NCBI GenBank assembly: GCA_008330645.1
Contig: VLTN01000020.1
Location: 1-64,000, forward strand
Reading direction: 5' to 3'
DNA from: Cafeteria roenbergensis
Taxonomy: Eukaryota > Sar > Bigyra > Bicosoecida > Cafeteriaceae
DNA length: 64,000 bases
Below are positions 51,601 to 60,423 of this stretch, piece by piece. Under the pieces are notes generated by a model, which saw only the letters and a list, made by a program, of their open reading frames with translations, had not been told where the DNA came from and did no database searches. Within the stretch, counting starts at the first letter, position 1; each line of letters starts with the position of its first letter. The translations under genes and the position numbers were made by a program.

Positions 51601-54600
51601 GTCAAGCACCTGCCGCGCCCCGAGCAGCGCCCTGCGCAGTCGCTCGGTGCCAGCTCGCGCCTCGCCGCCCTGACTTGCGCGCTCCATTACCTTCGACAGC
51701 GGCTCCAGCAACGGCTCCAGCGCACGAGCCGCGGCCTCAGGCGAGATGACAGCTGTCGCGTCCCCGTCACGCCTGGCGAGTGTCCGCGCGCCGGCCGAGT
51801 CCTTCGAGCGCCGAGCGACCAAGACACGCGCCACCAGATCCGCTGCGTCGTCAGACAGCCCGCCGCCAGCGCCTCTTGCGACCCACCGCGACACTGCCAG
51901 CGCACCGTGAAGCGGCCGCAGCGCCCGCGCGAAGAGCCTTCGCCGCAGGATCACCTGGGACGGCGGCGCCTCACACGCGGCGGCAACCGCACTCGTCGCG
52001 CCGACCGCTGCTGCGGCAGAGACAATCGCATTGCAGGCATCCAGCGCAGCCTGGCCTCTGGCATCCGAGCCGGCGCCGTGGCTCGGGGCAGAGACGGGCG
52101 CCCGGAGCGAGAGCTGCGAGCCGAACCCCGCCACGACATGAGTCGACGTCGCAGCAGCCAGCAGCTCCGACATGGCCGAAGCGGCTTCCACAACCCCGGA
52201 AAAGTCTCCAAACTCGAGCGGACACCCGGCTGCGCCGGTCAGCGCTGGAGTGTCCACGGCGGCGCCGGCGGCTGTTGGCGTGCCAGCCGCGCACGAGCCA
52301 CCGCGTTCCGCTCTCAACGCCTGTCTGCTACCGCCGCCGCTTCTGCTGCTGAGCGGGCGGAGCGTGAGCGAGGTCGCGGGGCTCTCCCCGTCGAGTCCGG
52401 CTTCGGCGCAGCGCGCCAGAATGCCAAGCGCTGCCAGCGTCTCGGCGGCGAGCGGGGCTCGGGCGGCCGCCGCCGCTGCCAGGATGGCGCAGCCGCCTTG
52501 GGCCGCGCTCCACTCGCTGGCAATGGCAGCGTCAAGCACTCCAGGCACTCGCGCCGCGCTCATGGTGCCGCCGTCTGGGGCGCCAGCGTCAGCAGTCGCC
52601 GTGCCGTCCGCGCCGCTCGGCAAGTCGCCGCCCAGCACACGTCTGCGGGCCGCGTCGGCCAGAAGCGAGGCAGCGCGACGGCCCGCAGGGGTGCCCACCG
52701 ACACGACTCCGCCGCTCGAAGTCGTCCCAGTCTGGGAAGCGGCCAGCGCCTTGGCTGCAGCGGAGGCTAGGAAGGCCAGACGCTCGGCAGCCGAGAGCGC
52801 GCTGTCCTTGGGGGCACGCGACGAGGACCCCAGGGCAGGGAGGGGCGCGCCGCAAGGCGCCGGGGAGGCAGTTGTGCACAGGAGCGATCGGAACCACTCG
52901 GAGAGGGCGGCATCTCCCAGCACGGTTCCCTGCAGGTCTTGGCGCTGCTGCGGGTGTGGGAGGGCGTCGGTGGGGTCCGGCGAGCTGATGGCTTGCGCCG
53001 CCACGCTGGTGCCGAGGCATACCACGGTCAGCTTCCCGCACTGGATTGTTCCTGGCGGTAGTGGCGGCTGGCCAAGCTCCGCCTCCGCCCGCTGGCTCGC
53101 CGCTCCCGCCTCCCCGGGCACTGGCGCTCCCCCGGCCGGGAAGAACGATGATGACTCCGGCCGAAAGCCGCCCGGGCAAGCTCTGGATGGAGCACCCGCG
53201 CTCGCTGACCGGTCGGTGCCCGTGAGGCAGAGGGCGAGTGCCGCGTTGATGGCCAGCGCAAGGGCGGCAACGGACCGGGCGTAGACGCTCCTGGCCAGCG
53301 CCACCACGCGCACAAGGCGCGATTCAACGGCCAGCGGCACACGGATGCGCTCGTTGCGGCCGAGGCGGGCCTCGGTCGTGGACAGCGCCTGCCAGAGCGC
53401 CGCCGCGTCGACCCCGAGCAACGCGGCTGCCTGCCTCAGGTGAGGGTCCTGCAGCCCTGCCGCCACCGCTCGCACGTTGCAGAGGTGCATGGCGGCGCCC
53501 AGGCCGTCGAGCACCGCCGGGAGGCAGCTGTCGGCACCAACGGACGCCAGCGCGTGCTCCAGCCTCAGCAGAGACCGGAGCGCCTCGGAGCATTCCGACT
53601 TTGGCCGGCGGAGCGTCGGGGGGCTTTCCCCCTCCTCGTCGCTCCTTCCGCCTGGTGGCTTGGCGGGCGGAGCGGCGAATGCCCAGCCCTCCCCAAGGCA
53701 CCAGAACGCCAGCCGCTCAGCGCCGAGACTCCCGGCCGCGCCGCCGGTCCCGGTCCCGCGCGCAGCTGCGCGCGGGGCCGTGAGGCCGAGCCGCAGGAGG
53801 CGCGCTTGCAGGGAGAGCCGCTCGCCGCACTTGGTCCCCGCTGCCGACGCAAACGCCGAGCTGGCGTCGCTTGCAGCCGCCGCGGCGTCTGCGAGCAGCA
53901 ACAGCGACGACGGACAGAAGCGACAGGAAGCCTCCGTCAGCTCCGGCCGCTCCCCCAGCGTCGCAGCGCCCCTGAGCAGCGACAGCCTTGCCACGGCAAG
54001 CCGCAGGCGCACCGACCCCAGCCGGACGGACTCTGCAGCGGCAGGCGCCTGCGAGGCCGGCAGCGAAGTCGCCGGCGGCCGGGGTCTCGGCGCGGAGCCC
54101 CACCCCGACGCTGTGGCAGCGCGCCCAAGCGCCGTGCGAGGGGTGGAAGCAGCAGCACCGGGAGTGGGGGGCGCTGGCCCCAGACCCGCCCGCGAGGAGG
54201 GGGACCGGCCCGTGAGCGGTCTCGCTGCCGGCGACGCGGGCGCTCCGCTGCGGCTCCCGGCCCGCGGAGTGCCGCCGCCCGCGGCGAAGCGGAAGCTTGC
54301 CCGGCGCCTGCTCGCCAGAAGAGACGCTGTGAGCGACGACGGGCCCGCCGCAGGCGAGCGGGGCGCCGCTGCCTGGCCGCCGCTGCTGGCGCCTCCGCCG
54401 GTTCCACCGCCGCTGTCCTGCCTTCGGGGCGTGGCTCTGCTCGCCGCCAGCGGGGACGGCGCCCCAAGAGGGGTGACAACGTCCCCCGTCGCTGCCGTTG
54501 ACGCTCCCGTCAGCGCTGGGCTCCCCAGCGCGAGCTGTTCGAGGTCGCTCGCCCAGGGGTCGGCCGCCACCGCAGCCACCTCGCACAGGACGGAAAAGAG

Positions 54601-56778
54601 GCCTGCTGACGACAGGCTGGCGTCGGTTGGCGGTCTGGCCTGCCCTGGCGCCGCGGGGCACCGAACGGCGGTCACGAACGGCGACAGAATATCCAGCAGG
54701 CGAACGGCGCCAATCTTGACGCCCCCTGAGAGCGCGGGGGCTGGCGCCAGCCTGCTGAGGACGCCTCGCACGAGCAGACCGCCGATGGCGAGGCTTGTGG
54801 CCGTGCCGTCGGAGCCCACCACGACGGCCACGTCCGGCTTGCCCTCCTCCACGCCCCCCCTCCCAAGAGCCGCGGCCACGGCGTCGCTCTCGGCTTTTTC
54901 CCGGAACTGGTTCACAGCGTCGCTCACGATGCTGCCGAGCGACACCCGTCCCCTCGCGTTCCTCGATAGCTCCTGCTGCTTGCGGTGTGCGGCAGAGCCC
55001 CCGCTCGCGGCCGTAGCCGCGTCCCACTTGCCACCGGCCCCGGCCGCGGCCACGGACGCGCCGCCGTCGTGGCCAGTGCGCCAGCTTGCCATGCGGCGCG
55101 GCCTGCCGCCCGCGCCCTCTCGCCTCCGGCCGGCGCCACCACCGACCGCGTCGCCTTGGTTGCCCCCCCCCATCGCCCGCATTCCAAGCAGCGCGTCCAC
55201 GGCCGTTCCGGCTGAGCCGCGCGTCCCCACCGACCCGCCGCCGCCCCCTCCGTCGTTGTCGGCGTCTCCCAGCGACGCGGCGTCCTCCGCCAGCTCCGCC
55301 CCGGCCTCCAGCGCTGCCTCCAGCACCGGGCCAAGGTCGTCGTCGCAGGATCTGCCGAATTCCGCCGCGGGAGGCTCTGTCGCCCCCGAGGAAGTGCCCG
55401 CGTCCCGACCCGAGCTGAGGGCCAGAAGGCCGGGCACCTGCGCCGCCACCGCCGCCGCGAAGCCGCCATCGCTCGACCCCCGAACTGCGTGCCTGCACCA
55501 GGCAGGTACTGTCGCGACGAGCCACACGCCCGGTCCGGCGCGCGACACCCTGCGACCTGTCGAGGCTCGCGCGACCAGCGCCGCAGCGGCCCACGCCCTT
55601 GCTGCAGCGCCTGCTGCAGCCCCCCCGCGCGAGTCTGGCTCAGCGGCTTGCGACGCCTCGCGGCTGGGGGGTGCTCGACAGACCCCATCGCTCCCCCGGC
55701 GGCTTGCGGCGGCGGCGGCGGCGGTGGTGGTGGTGGCCGCCGAGCCCGGCTGACCCGGCAGGAGCGATCGCGCAAGCTGCCCCCCAACGGCAGCAGCCTC
55801 GGCAATGTCCGTGGAAGCCGCTGCCGTTGCCCAAACCGCAGCGGGGCCCCACTTGGCCGCTTCGCCGGTCGCGCGGGTGATCCCGAGCAGCGCGGCGGCG
55901 GACGAGACGCCCGTGGCGTTCGCGAGCTCGTTCCACCCGGCTGCCGGCACAGCCCTGGCCGCGTCCCGAGCAGCCGCCAGCATGCCTTCCAGGGCCACTG
56001 CCGCTGCGTCCTTCTCCCGCCTCCCCGCGCGCCGGGCAGCGGCCTCCAGCGCCGCCTCGCCCGACACAGCAAGGTCCAGGTCCTCCTCCCCAGTCAGCGC
56101 CACAGCTTCCCCGTCGCTGCTGTCGCCGCTGGACGCGTCATCGTCGCTTGGCTCCTCGCTCCCTTCCGCGCCGGCCTCTGCGTCGTCGGCCCCGTCCCGC
56201 AGCTTGCCGCCGAGTGCCGCGACCGCGGCGGCGCGCGCCCGACGAGCCTCGGCCTCAGCGTTGCGGTCGCCCCAGAGCCCGTCGCCGTGCGGTCCTCCCG
56301 CGGCTGCCACGGCCTGCTCGATCGCGTCCGCGCTGGCACAGGCGGCCATTGCAGCGTAAACTCGCTGGCCGGCCCACACGCCGCGCTGCAGCCTGTTGTG
56401 AGCAGCAGCCTGCGCCACCGGCCGGAGCATGGCCCACGCAGTCGTTCCTGAGGACGGGGTGCCGCCGTCAACTGAAGCGATGAGCGCCGCGGCGCCAGCG
56501 GTCGTTGCGGGACTGGCATCAGCGGCGCCTGCGCGTTTCGCGCCGGCGGCATCGGCAGGTGACGCCAGGGCTGCTGCCGGACGCGGCCTTGGAGCGGACT
56601 CGTCGCCGCGCTCGTCGTCGCTGCTGGTGTCGTCGAGGTGAGACGATCCCGAGGACGACAGCGAGGCGCGCTGCGGTCGACTCAATCGCGAGCCTGCGCG
56701 ACTTGCGCCGCGGCCGAGGGTGTGAGCGGCCCGGGCGCTGAGGCTGCGGCGGATGAGATCCCTGGACTCCTGGTCCAT
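42679..56778 (-). CDS. giant protein with a degenerate myosin-like motor and IQ neck (probable pseudo-myosin)
   Basis: One frame of 4699 residues. Motifs between about 650 and 1855 follow the order of a myosin head. VKIGAVRLLDILSPFVTAV (687-705) sits where myosins have IYTYIGPxLVAVNPY. GSPALTGAST (752-761) takes the place of GESGAGKT. TEASCRFC (948-955) takes the place of NDNSSRFG. VLDGLGAAMHLCNV (1087-1100) is the HLGN region. ALLGVDAAALWQAL plus NERIRVPLAVE (1118-1152) and ALARSVYARSVAALALAIN (about 1160-1178) follow the SLLGV...R...YxRLF helix order. KLTVVCLGTSVA (1249-1260) replaces the DIxGFE block. VILRRRLFARALRPLHGALA (about 1607) is converter-like, and LQALGV...FEARGLLWTAG precedes an IQ motif, LRLQSSVRRYLLVLQRRR (about 1833-1850). 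The tail has helical Ala/Leu repeats of about 35 residues. Phosphate-loop Lys/Thr and switch residues are lost, so ATPase activity is unlikely. Confidence 0.6.
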   Translation of the reverse strand: MDQESRDLIRRSLSARAAHTLGRGASRAGSRLSRPQRASLSSSGSSHLDDTSSDDERGDESAPRPRPAAALASPADAAGAKRAGAADASPATTAGAAALIASVDGGTPSSGTTAWAMLRPVAQAAAHNRLQRGVWAGQRVYAAMAACASADAIEQAVAAAGGPHGDGLWGDRNAEAEARRARAAAVAALGGKLRDGADDAEAGAEGSEEPSDDDASSGDSSDGEAVALTGEEDLDLAVSGEAALEAAARRAGRREKDAAAVALEGMLAAARDAARAVPAAGWNELANATGVSSAAALLGITRATGEAAKWGPAAVWATAAASTDIAEAAAVGGQLARSLLPGQPGSAATTTTAAAAAASRRGSDGVCRAPPSREASQAAEPDSRGGAAAGAAARAWAAAALVARASTGRRVSRAGPGVWLVATVPAWCRHAVRGSSDGGFAAAVAAQVPGLLALSSGRDAGTSSGATEPPAAEFGRSCDDDLGPVLEAALEAGAELAEDAASLGDADNDGGGGGGSVGTRGSAGTAVDALLGMRAMGGGNQGDAVGGGAGRRREGAGGRPRRMASWRTGHDGGASVAAAGAGGKWDAATAASGGSAAHRKQQELSRNARGRVSLGSIVSDAVNQFREKAESDAVAAALGRGGVEEGKPDVAVVVGSDGTATSLAIGGLLVRGVLSRLAPAPALSGGVKIGAVRLLDILSPFVTAVRCPAAPGQARPPTDASLSSAGLFSVLCEVAAVAADPWASDLEQLALGSPALTGASTAATGDVVTPLGAPSPLAASRATPRRQDSGGGTGGGASSGGQAAAPRSPAAGPSSLTASLLASRRRASFRFAAGGGTPRAGSRSGAPASPAARPLTGRSPSSRAGLGPAPPTPGAAASTPRTALGRAATASGWGSAPRPRPPATSLPASQAPAAAESVRLGSVRLRLAVARLSLLRGAATLGERPELTEASCRFCPSSLLLLADAAAAASDASSAFASAAGTKCGERLSLQARLLRLGLTAPRAAARGTGTGGAAGSLGAERLAFWCLGEGWAFAAPPAKPPGGRSDEEGESPPTLRRPKSECSEALRSLLRLEHALASVGADSCLPAVLDGLGAAMHLCNVRAVAAGLQDPHLRQAAALLGVDAAALWQALSTTEARLGRNERIRVPLAVESRLVRVVALARSVYARSVAALALAINAALALCLTGTDRSASAGAPSRACPGGFRPESSSFFPAGGAPVPGEAGAASQRAEAELGQPPLPPGTIQCGKLTVVCLGTSVAAQAISSPDPTDALPHPQQRQDLQGTVLGDAALSEWFRSLLCTTASPAPCGAPLPALGSSSRAPKDSALSAAERLAFLASAAAKALAASQTGTTSSGGVVSVGTPAGRRAASLLADAARRRVLGGDLPSGADGTATADAGAPDGGTMSAARVPGVLDAAIASEWSAAQGGCAILAAAAAARAPLAAETLAALGILARCAEAGLDGESPATSLTLRPLSSRSGGGSRQALRAERGGSCAAGTPTAAGAAVDTPALTGAAGCPLEFGDFSGVVEAASAMSELLAAATSTHVVAGFGSQLSLRAPVSAPSHGAGSDARGQAALDACNAIVSAAAAVGATSAVAAACEAPPSQVILRRRLFARALRPLHGALAVSRWVARGAGGGLSDDAADLVARVLVARRSKDSAGARTLARRDGDATAVISPEAAARALEPLLEPLSKVMERASQGGEARAGTERLRRALLGARQVLDGATGALGPRHWRRSWTDSAAAAVAVSVCVCLGRTSHGRRGLGLGAGADPWADAEAALQALGVRAHGPADRWVAGCGGFEARGLLWTAGSPSRLLWRLHALQLSVTRGAILRLQSSVRRYLLVLQRRRSEPLRRQLWSATQAGTAAALSEAVKNAEARLPTPELRPQPEFDTAKAALLAMERRQAVAETLGRLRGQDLSKPAAYREAVDALAEARELGMSATEAAIDVESARHDCQERAHAARCLEAGIRLAAPRLLDEGLRRSVDLERTFPGFARATRARAAAVLACLNAEAEAVEAALAALSRAERAVVTSLWGGDGPAMLSIAASKVRRTARLVARRLATEQDDEDDNDGPSETQESSPGRRARALARRADAAPSGSASDGQSSDASRPDQHFWRYTRTLGLRVIAAGSVGRTSVIADTLRQVESSGPDAVLRVRGWTRRESGAERWARWHSRGWAAGLAVGFARPQAEKLLESMEESVGGGLGAADAAEADSSSGAEDGGDETDGGSSAASSPSRAGATPDWLSLSETLRSAAASLAKAVSLNRATQGVAAEPGSAAKSRVSDAAAGSGADQLPICEVVPAGAGCFFEVTPVLQASLAVAASVCSAVAALGRAMRSAEAAADAGWPAALALQAALQAAPGGQAHWGALQAALPPVALVPQLDEDHARQLWMSRLHDEAAAAAAAGPDLAPPPVTGSACRLHPFALLPVLLGRAVLVAFSRVVALGAAVRRPLVTLDLSVGTLEVPRRAGASLQRALLCLWTPTEQARPGAPGGRLSSVASLARPTGHGRGSSSEGEAASMQGPTAGPRASQGDDEMLQPRAGGSHRPAQAADVLDSEEEEDDDDDSEGVEGNSSIFGSSLARGTSSADDSSSPQRSKHARLDAVAAAGFALAFPATAVSPSAACRWLQACGAAGDAGDEMLLRSAVGPAVALAEAAVSAATSMDYALGVVLESAALYEGAPHAGPCERSRDAMEVLREASLRLIQVVQSLAVAQQAGSLEDGPGGVQAVCGLAHALVSARDVASASVTLLANFDTATAINDAALQVEGQDAPECKVPPGTGDSLAWHPDLGGVVPRRVLPAASSDWGATADEAEQQLSLQSELQGISGASRMMLASIGAAASSGPFVPFPAVAASLRVVSDLAGMRAAVSAGAGGTSLVRGATQHLGLRDTERLSLAAARAAVAVREMTSGLGGFAPRREAASDAASAPDQVGVTTAATYGRMLARLCVPGVATVAAEAIAARRFIVSRRVQDLAVEALWELPPAGSSGGAGASSAGDSASERGARSTEERLVALARAAAGPGSAAGAEGSMSRLDGPDLDTMSRAAATVAIAVERARAAVASGEAGAAAAWASLLCSVLLALPGSEAAPARFAMLQRMAPELEAVVALSDPSATPAASAHCAGAARVLGHLGWWHQSERAASGAAKGVHREFLARLPPALVASGSEVVLASKAGTLLAATASELRSAALRHVAPAAAGALFHAAVLSARSSAEALRASLLAHGSGEHPAGAARPAPAESLRGSVARAALAAVWAANLHDVVFQGAAVGGSAAVATTLPSSGSMALAASAPSASRSPGPFVSAVFDRWGERDVHGAMQLSEPRLAALVLGQDEAGAGLEGLEGVAAQCCVVAAAGAAAIVSPAASAPAVRSLARSLDRLAEAGPDAPALAGAAELVGLAAAACEAARRDAVRVVKAISAPYTEPFRNPLASPPAGDELAASASSHAARLVRWRAAAVSGRLQPSAAAGPVEAPEEGPLAQELADAEAAAAAVWADSKGSRSGPDAGVRESSLKWSLLSEEERAAMRRAVAGEARLAASMQECAVRCAAIAGEEPVGRSVASCCLSDGSRLAGLFVDIVERAAPCVSSCSAAVEAAAEVAASWRDAGCGWEAALASDAFLAPAAAAIRSTACCASTVVMRMTLAEAYAQARGGLGSSGGWHARASAAAASIGKQLAKLEAACEAGQLCRGLARGAAVLAGACRAAVLLSKPGQGVDAAAQAVRRAWLRGATTPVPSGAASPRLRPAVPESDASSRGGSAGDADGSVAASGDADSCPATPRTPSSRANGAGRGDPSSCGGPSTQALLVGTASPMFQRALKLARCRARRLAGAPEDGDPPAPRVPPRASVQPRCPPPPPPVLTPLRSARAALPDSEAATVAVAVAVARAQEAPTAASARQGELVTPGVPPSRCLVAGWGPGAEALLLASLVADGGSAAARVAQAAGGDVGAPGSEPPLAALTSESLSVIRAGRGGVGRLLGQLCQEVELSQIALERATRAAVGAATALERQPATRPGATALQEWSDDCEQSAAATASAATLASTDPAPSARSLARSASLLPFLRARPADDGGSARSAAGWLQAAAAACSGAAAVAWAAESRSNAAAEDGAWPLDDSVTAAGLLACAGRVRDEAASGRLSRLAAAAAGWSGWDTAQAVRWGLQAASLDADWSGPSSAQAAAAAAIRAAPWSGAGSDSPSASAEGDEAGPGALQWDTTVDLACALATSSIALRCGAAAAARAGSQDALRSALLAEQTLRRRFATGTGRALDLALPVRALRALAETDARSFAEALARDSPRSPARLIAGLWAEAVPWPPALTRPVVSGVRSETGKSAPSPMRRSQAGAVWRGVATVAGQRRSRATEPGLSREWLDGEGRAAADVAARAGDAGLMPRWLGLDPHEETSRLVGEWLSQLATQSVSEAGRDAALALVLLREGGHGALPVAKPAGSPAAWLGLLFGVVGTASDTVPKPVASLEAAHEALATTPGGIWCLHPCSPAVVVVEMAGAAAAMGLLWRVDAARSPLRRFASEVSLTGPPLTTKSAALAPLALAGRDAAREVLRVAWAEEEEEEVEEGGRTSERDEGGAGADGTASPRELWVESAARAGAEVGLAVANAGFAQARTIAIEAALRLALAACLAGAEPGPGKRAQAAAAAAWQFAGAQPAGFLPARLHACIAAAVLASGVPWTDLIAE

Positions 56779-57465
56779 TGCGCCCTCCGCACCGCAGGTA
56801 GAGACCGCCTATTGGCGGCGTTGTGCGGCTGCAACTGGGCGGGCAATGCAGGTCGCTCTTGCAATGCGTCGCGGGGCCAGCAGACTGGCTCCCAAGTCCG
56901 ACACGTGAGCGCGCCAGCCCAAAGGCGCAGACGGCCGCAAGTCGTGGCAGCCACCCAAGTGACTCTCGGGCTTGGGGGCGTTCCGCATCGGCGCGGATTG
57001 GGATGCGTCCGGCAAGCAGTCGCTCCGCGGCTCTGCGCAACGGCTGCGGGCCGGCTCGGCGCGACCACGCGCTGGCCCTCCGGTCGCCACGGCATTTTTT
57101 TGTCGGGCTCAATCGTGCGCTGCACGAGCCTCTCGCGTGCGCAACATACACGTTTCCTGATTGCACCGCCCGAAGCGCACCCAACAACCCGGTCGGGCTG
57201 TGGGTGGGCAATGCGCGGCTGCCCAAACCAATCCGAAACGCCCAATTCGACGCAAGCGCGGCGTCCTGAAGCGGGCCGGCTGCGTCGCCCTCCGGTTGCC
57301 ACGGCAAGGGCTTCGGCAGGGGCAATTTCGCGGCCGTTGCCCGCGTAAAACATCGGAGTCACACCACGCGGAAACGCGCACTCAGCAGAGCTTCAGTCGC
57401 GGCCCGTGGCACTGGCTGCGCGGGGCTGGTGCAATCGGCGGCACTGGCCTGGCCCTGGGGCGCCG
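56779..57465. promoter_or_regulatory. divergent promoter region of the giant myosin-like gene and the SAPS gene
   Basis: 687 bases between head-to-head starts. Frames across it are short and without protein similarity, so I treat it as two promoters and 5' UTRs. No TATA box identified. Confidence 0.4.
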
Positions 57466-60117
57466 ATGGCGTTTGACGACTTTGGCGACGGGTCCATCTG
57501 GGACAATGAGGACTTGGTCCAAGAGAGGTGCGGCAGGCGGCGGTCCTCGGCACGGGGCCTTGCACGCAGGCGCACACGCAAGCCAGACCGCGCAGCCCGA
57601 CCCCAGCAGCATTGCCCGCGCAAATCTGCGTCGAGCGCAGTGCGGTCTTTCGCATCCTCACGGAATCTAAGGCAGACGGGGCTCCGCTGACGCTTGAGGC
57701 CTTGTGCGCTGCCGACGACATTATCCAAGAGGTCAAGTCGCTGAACACGGAGCTGGTGCAGTTGTGAGGCCCCCGCCCCAGCGGTCTCCGACCGCCCATG
57801 GCCCCGCATCAAGGGGATCGACGGGTAGCTGGAAGAGGCGGGGGGGGGGAGGAGCGCAGCCTGCCGGGGAATCAGGGGGACGATGTGGAGGAATGCCGTC
57901 CTGCTCGGCTTTCTCTCAGTCGTGGGCGGCGCAGCGACGTTGATTTGTTCTTCTTCTCGTGTCCATGGCCGCAGTTTGAGCGCGGAGGAGGTGGCCACGA
58001 AACTCGTCGACTACATTGTCACACCCCGGCCTCCATCACGGCAGGAGGAGGCGTTCCGCGTGCCGTACATAGCGTCGGAAATCATTGCATGCGCTGCGCC
58101 AGGCGTTGTTCGCGCTGTCATGAGCGCCCCCAGCGCAGACCGGCCGGGCGTGACAGCACTGCAACGCCTGCTTCTCTTCGCTGACCGCCGCTCCCCGCTC
58201 CGGACGTACTTGTCGGCGTACGCGGCTCGGGCCATCGAGGCGCTTGCGCAGGCAGAGCCGCTGCAAGTGGCCCGCGCGGCTCTGGCCACACCGGGAGTCG
58301 TCGACGCGTGCGTGCGCCACTCGGACGACCCCGCGTGCACCAAGGTCCTGTCGCTGCTGGCCCGTCTCCCGTTCACTGCGGCGGATCCGATGTTCAGCGG
58401 CTCGGGCAAGGTGCACCCCGATGACGCCGCGTCGCTGGCGGCCTCCATTGCGGCCTGCCTCCACCCCGCCGGGCGAAAGCTCCCGCGGGGGCGCACCGGC
58501 GGCGGACCCTCCGGCGCGGCGGTGCGCAGCGACCCCCCGGCGCTGTCCGCGGGGGAGGGCGGTCCCAGCAGCGGCTCAGCCGCCGAGGCCGGCCTGATCC
58601 CCGCTCCAGGACTGGCCGCCGCGGCCGAGAGCGCCTCGGCCAACGCCGCGGAGCTCGTGCTGGCTGCCCTGCAGCTGGCCCGAGTGAGGCCCGGGGCAGG
58701 GGTGTTCCTCCTCCGCGACGCCGTGCGAGGTGTCGGAGGGGCTGGCGGGGCGGAGGGAGCCGCGGCGGCGGCTTCCAGCCCCAGCGCCGCGGCCGGCGTG
58801 GCGCGTGCCAAGGCGATTGCCGCTCAAGTGTCCGCCTTGGCCGGCACCGCCGCAGGCCTGTCCAAGGGAAAGGTCGCTGCCTCGGAGGCCAGGCTCGCGG
58901 CCACTGTCGCAGTTCACCCGAGCGCCGTGGACAGCCTCGTGTCGCCGGGGGACTCCGTCCACCTCCTGCTGGCGAAGGAGTGGCGCAACGGACCGGCTGG
59001 GGCCCGGGTGGCGCTCGCGGCCATCGCCAGCGCGGAGGCGGAGACGCCGCCTCTCGGCCGGGAGGGCGCTGTTGTCTCCGGCCCCTCGGCGCTGCTTGCC
59101 TTCACAGCTCTGGCGAAGCACTGCCGCTGGGCGGCAGGGGCGGCGCGGGGCGGGCTTGCCGTCGACGGGGGGCGCGAAGGGGGCCGGGTGCCCGACGCCA
59201 CTGGCGAGGCCTCGGCTCTGCCGCCCCTTCCCCTCGCCCTCGCGGCTGCTCTGGATCCCGCCCCGCGTTCCGCGGGGCCGGCGACTGCTGCATCCAAGGC
59301 GGACGCGCTGCCCTCGCTGCCCCTGGCCTGCGTGCGGCTCCTCGAGTCCAGGACGCGCGCCGCTCAGGCGTTCGCAGCGAGCGACGCCGAACGAGCGAGG
59401 GCAGCCGCAGCTCTGCCAGGCACAGCAGCGGCTGCGCCTGTCCCGTCGCGCCGCGGCTCCCCGAGCTTCGGCGCCACTGCGGAGGCCGCGGCGCGGTGTC
59501 TGGCGGAGCTTCTCTTGGCCCCGTGGGAGGACGTGCAACTGGCGGTGGTTGAGGCAGGCGGCGTGAAGGCGCTGCTGGACGCGTCGGAGGCCTTCCCTTG
59601 GCACTCCCTCCTGCACTCTACCGTGGGGGACGCACTCCAGGAGGCGCTCGAGGAGGGGGCTCTGCCGGCGACTGCGAGGCACATCGTGGTGGACTGCGAG
59701 CTGGTCCGCTGGGTCGGGCGCACCCTCGCCATCACCGGGCACCCCAGCACGCTCGCGAAGGTGGGTGCGCCGTCCCCGCCGGCCGCACGCTCCGCTCCTG
59801 TTGCGGCGCTGGGCCTCCGGCTGGCCAACACGCTCGAAGCCGAGCTGGCGAGGGCTGACGCGCCCGCCTCCCGAGGGGCGGGCGGGGAGGGGCCGGGCCG
59901 CCTTCCCGCGCCCGTGCGCCGCCACCTGGAGGCGTCTGACGAATGGTGCCGGATCGCTTGCGGCCCGCTTGCGGTGGCCAACATTGTTGCAGCAGAGCAG
60001 GCAGCCGGGGCGGCCCCTAGCGCGAACGACCTCTCCGTCAGCCGAGACAGCCACGGCATTCACGGCCTCGGCCCGAGCGTGGATGAGATCGACGGCAAGA
60101 TGCCAGACGGCGCCTAG
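57466..60117 (+). CDS. SAPS-domain regulatory subunit of PP6/Sit4 phosphatase (PPP6R family)
   Basis: Exons 57466-57527, 57641-57763 and 57975-60117 give 775 residues. The start MAFDDFGDGSIWDNED is acidic. SAPS signatures span the junctions: ESAVFRILTESKADGAPLTL, CAADDIIQEVKSLNTELVQF, LSAEEVATKLVDYIVTPRP, VPYIASEIIACAAPGVVRAV, then helical repeats (LQRLLLFADRRSPLRTYLSAYAARAIEAL). The TTG TGA at 57762-57767 looks like a stop but is the exon 2 donor TT/GTGAGG. Joining to T at 57975 restores the conserved Asn...Leu...Phe-Leu helix, which is strong evidence for the splice. Later blocks (VVEAGGVKALLDASEAFPW, LEASDEWCRIACGPLAVAN) match the distal SAPS region. SAPS subunits target PP6 in cell-cycle and DNA-damage signalling. 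Ala/Gly inserts enlarge the loops. Confidence 0.86.
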
Positions 60118-60423
60118 GCAGCTGCCAGCAGGGCCTGCGCTTGACGGCCGATAGCGGCGCCGCCCGGCAAACATAGCAACGTTTGAGTGGGTGGCGTGCT
60201 TCTGTGCGCGTTGCGCAACAGCGAGCAGTCAGCAGAGCGCCGAGCCGGGGGTACCAGCGCATGGCACGTCGCGGTCGAGCGCTGAGTCGTGCCATTGCAA
60301 GCGCCGCTCGGCCGTTCACACACAGCACCGCGTTTGCGACACCTCTCGCCGCCGCAAGCGACGGCGCGCGCGACCCACCGGCAAGCAGGCCTCGCAGCGC
60401 ACGCACGCTCCGTTCTGGCGTGG
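60118..60423. other. convergent intergenic region
   Basis: 306 bases between the SAPS gene and the following minus-strand gene. No feature beyond probable 3' UTRs. Confidence 0.5.

Noticed and set aside
57883-57974. ATG at 57883 as the SAPS start, giving a signal-peptide-like MWRNAVLLGFLSVVGGAA
   Set aside because: The hydrophobic leader is intron sequence; splicing from 57763 to 57975 restores the conserved SAPS helix.
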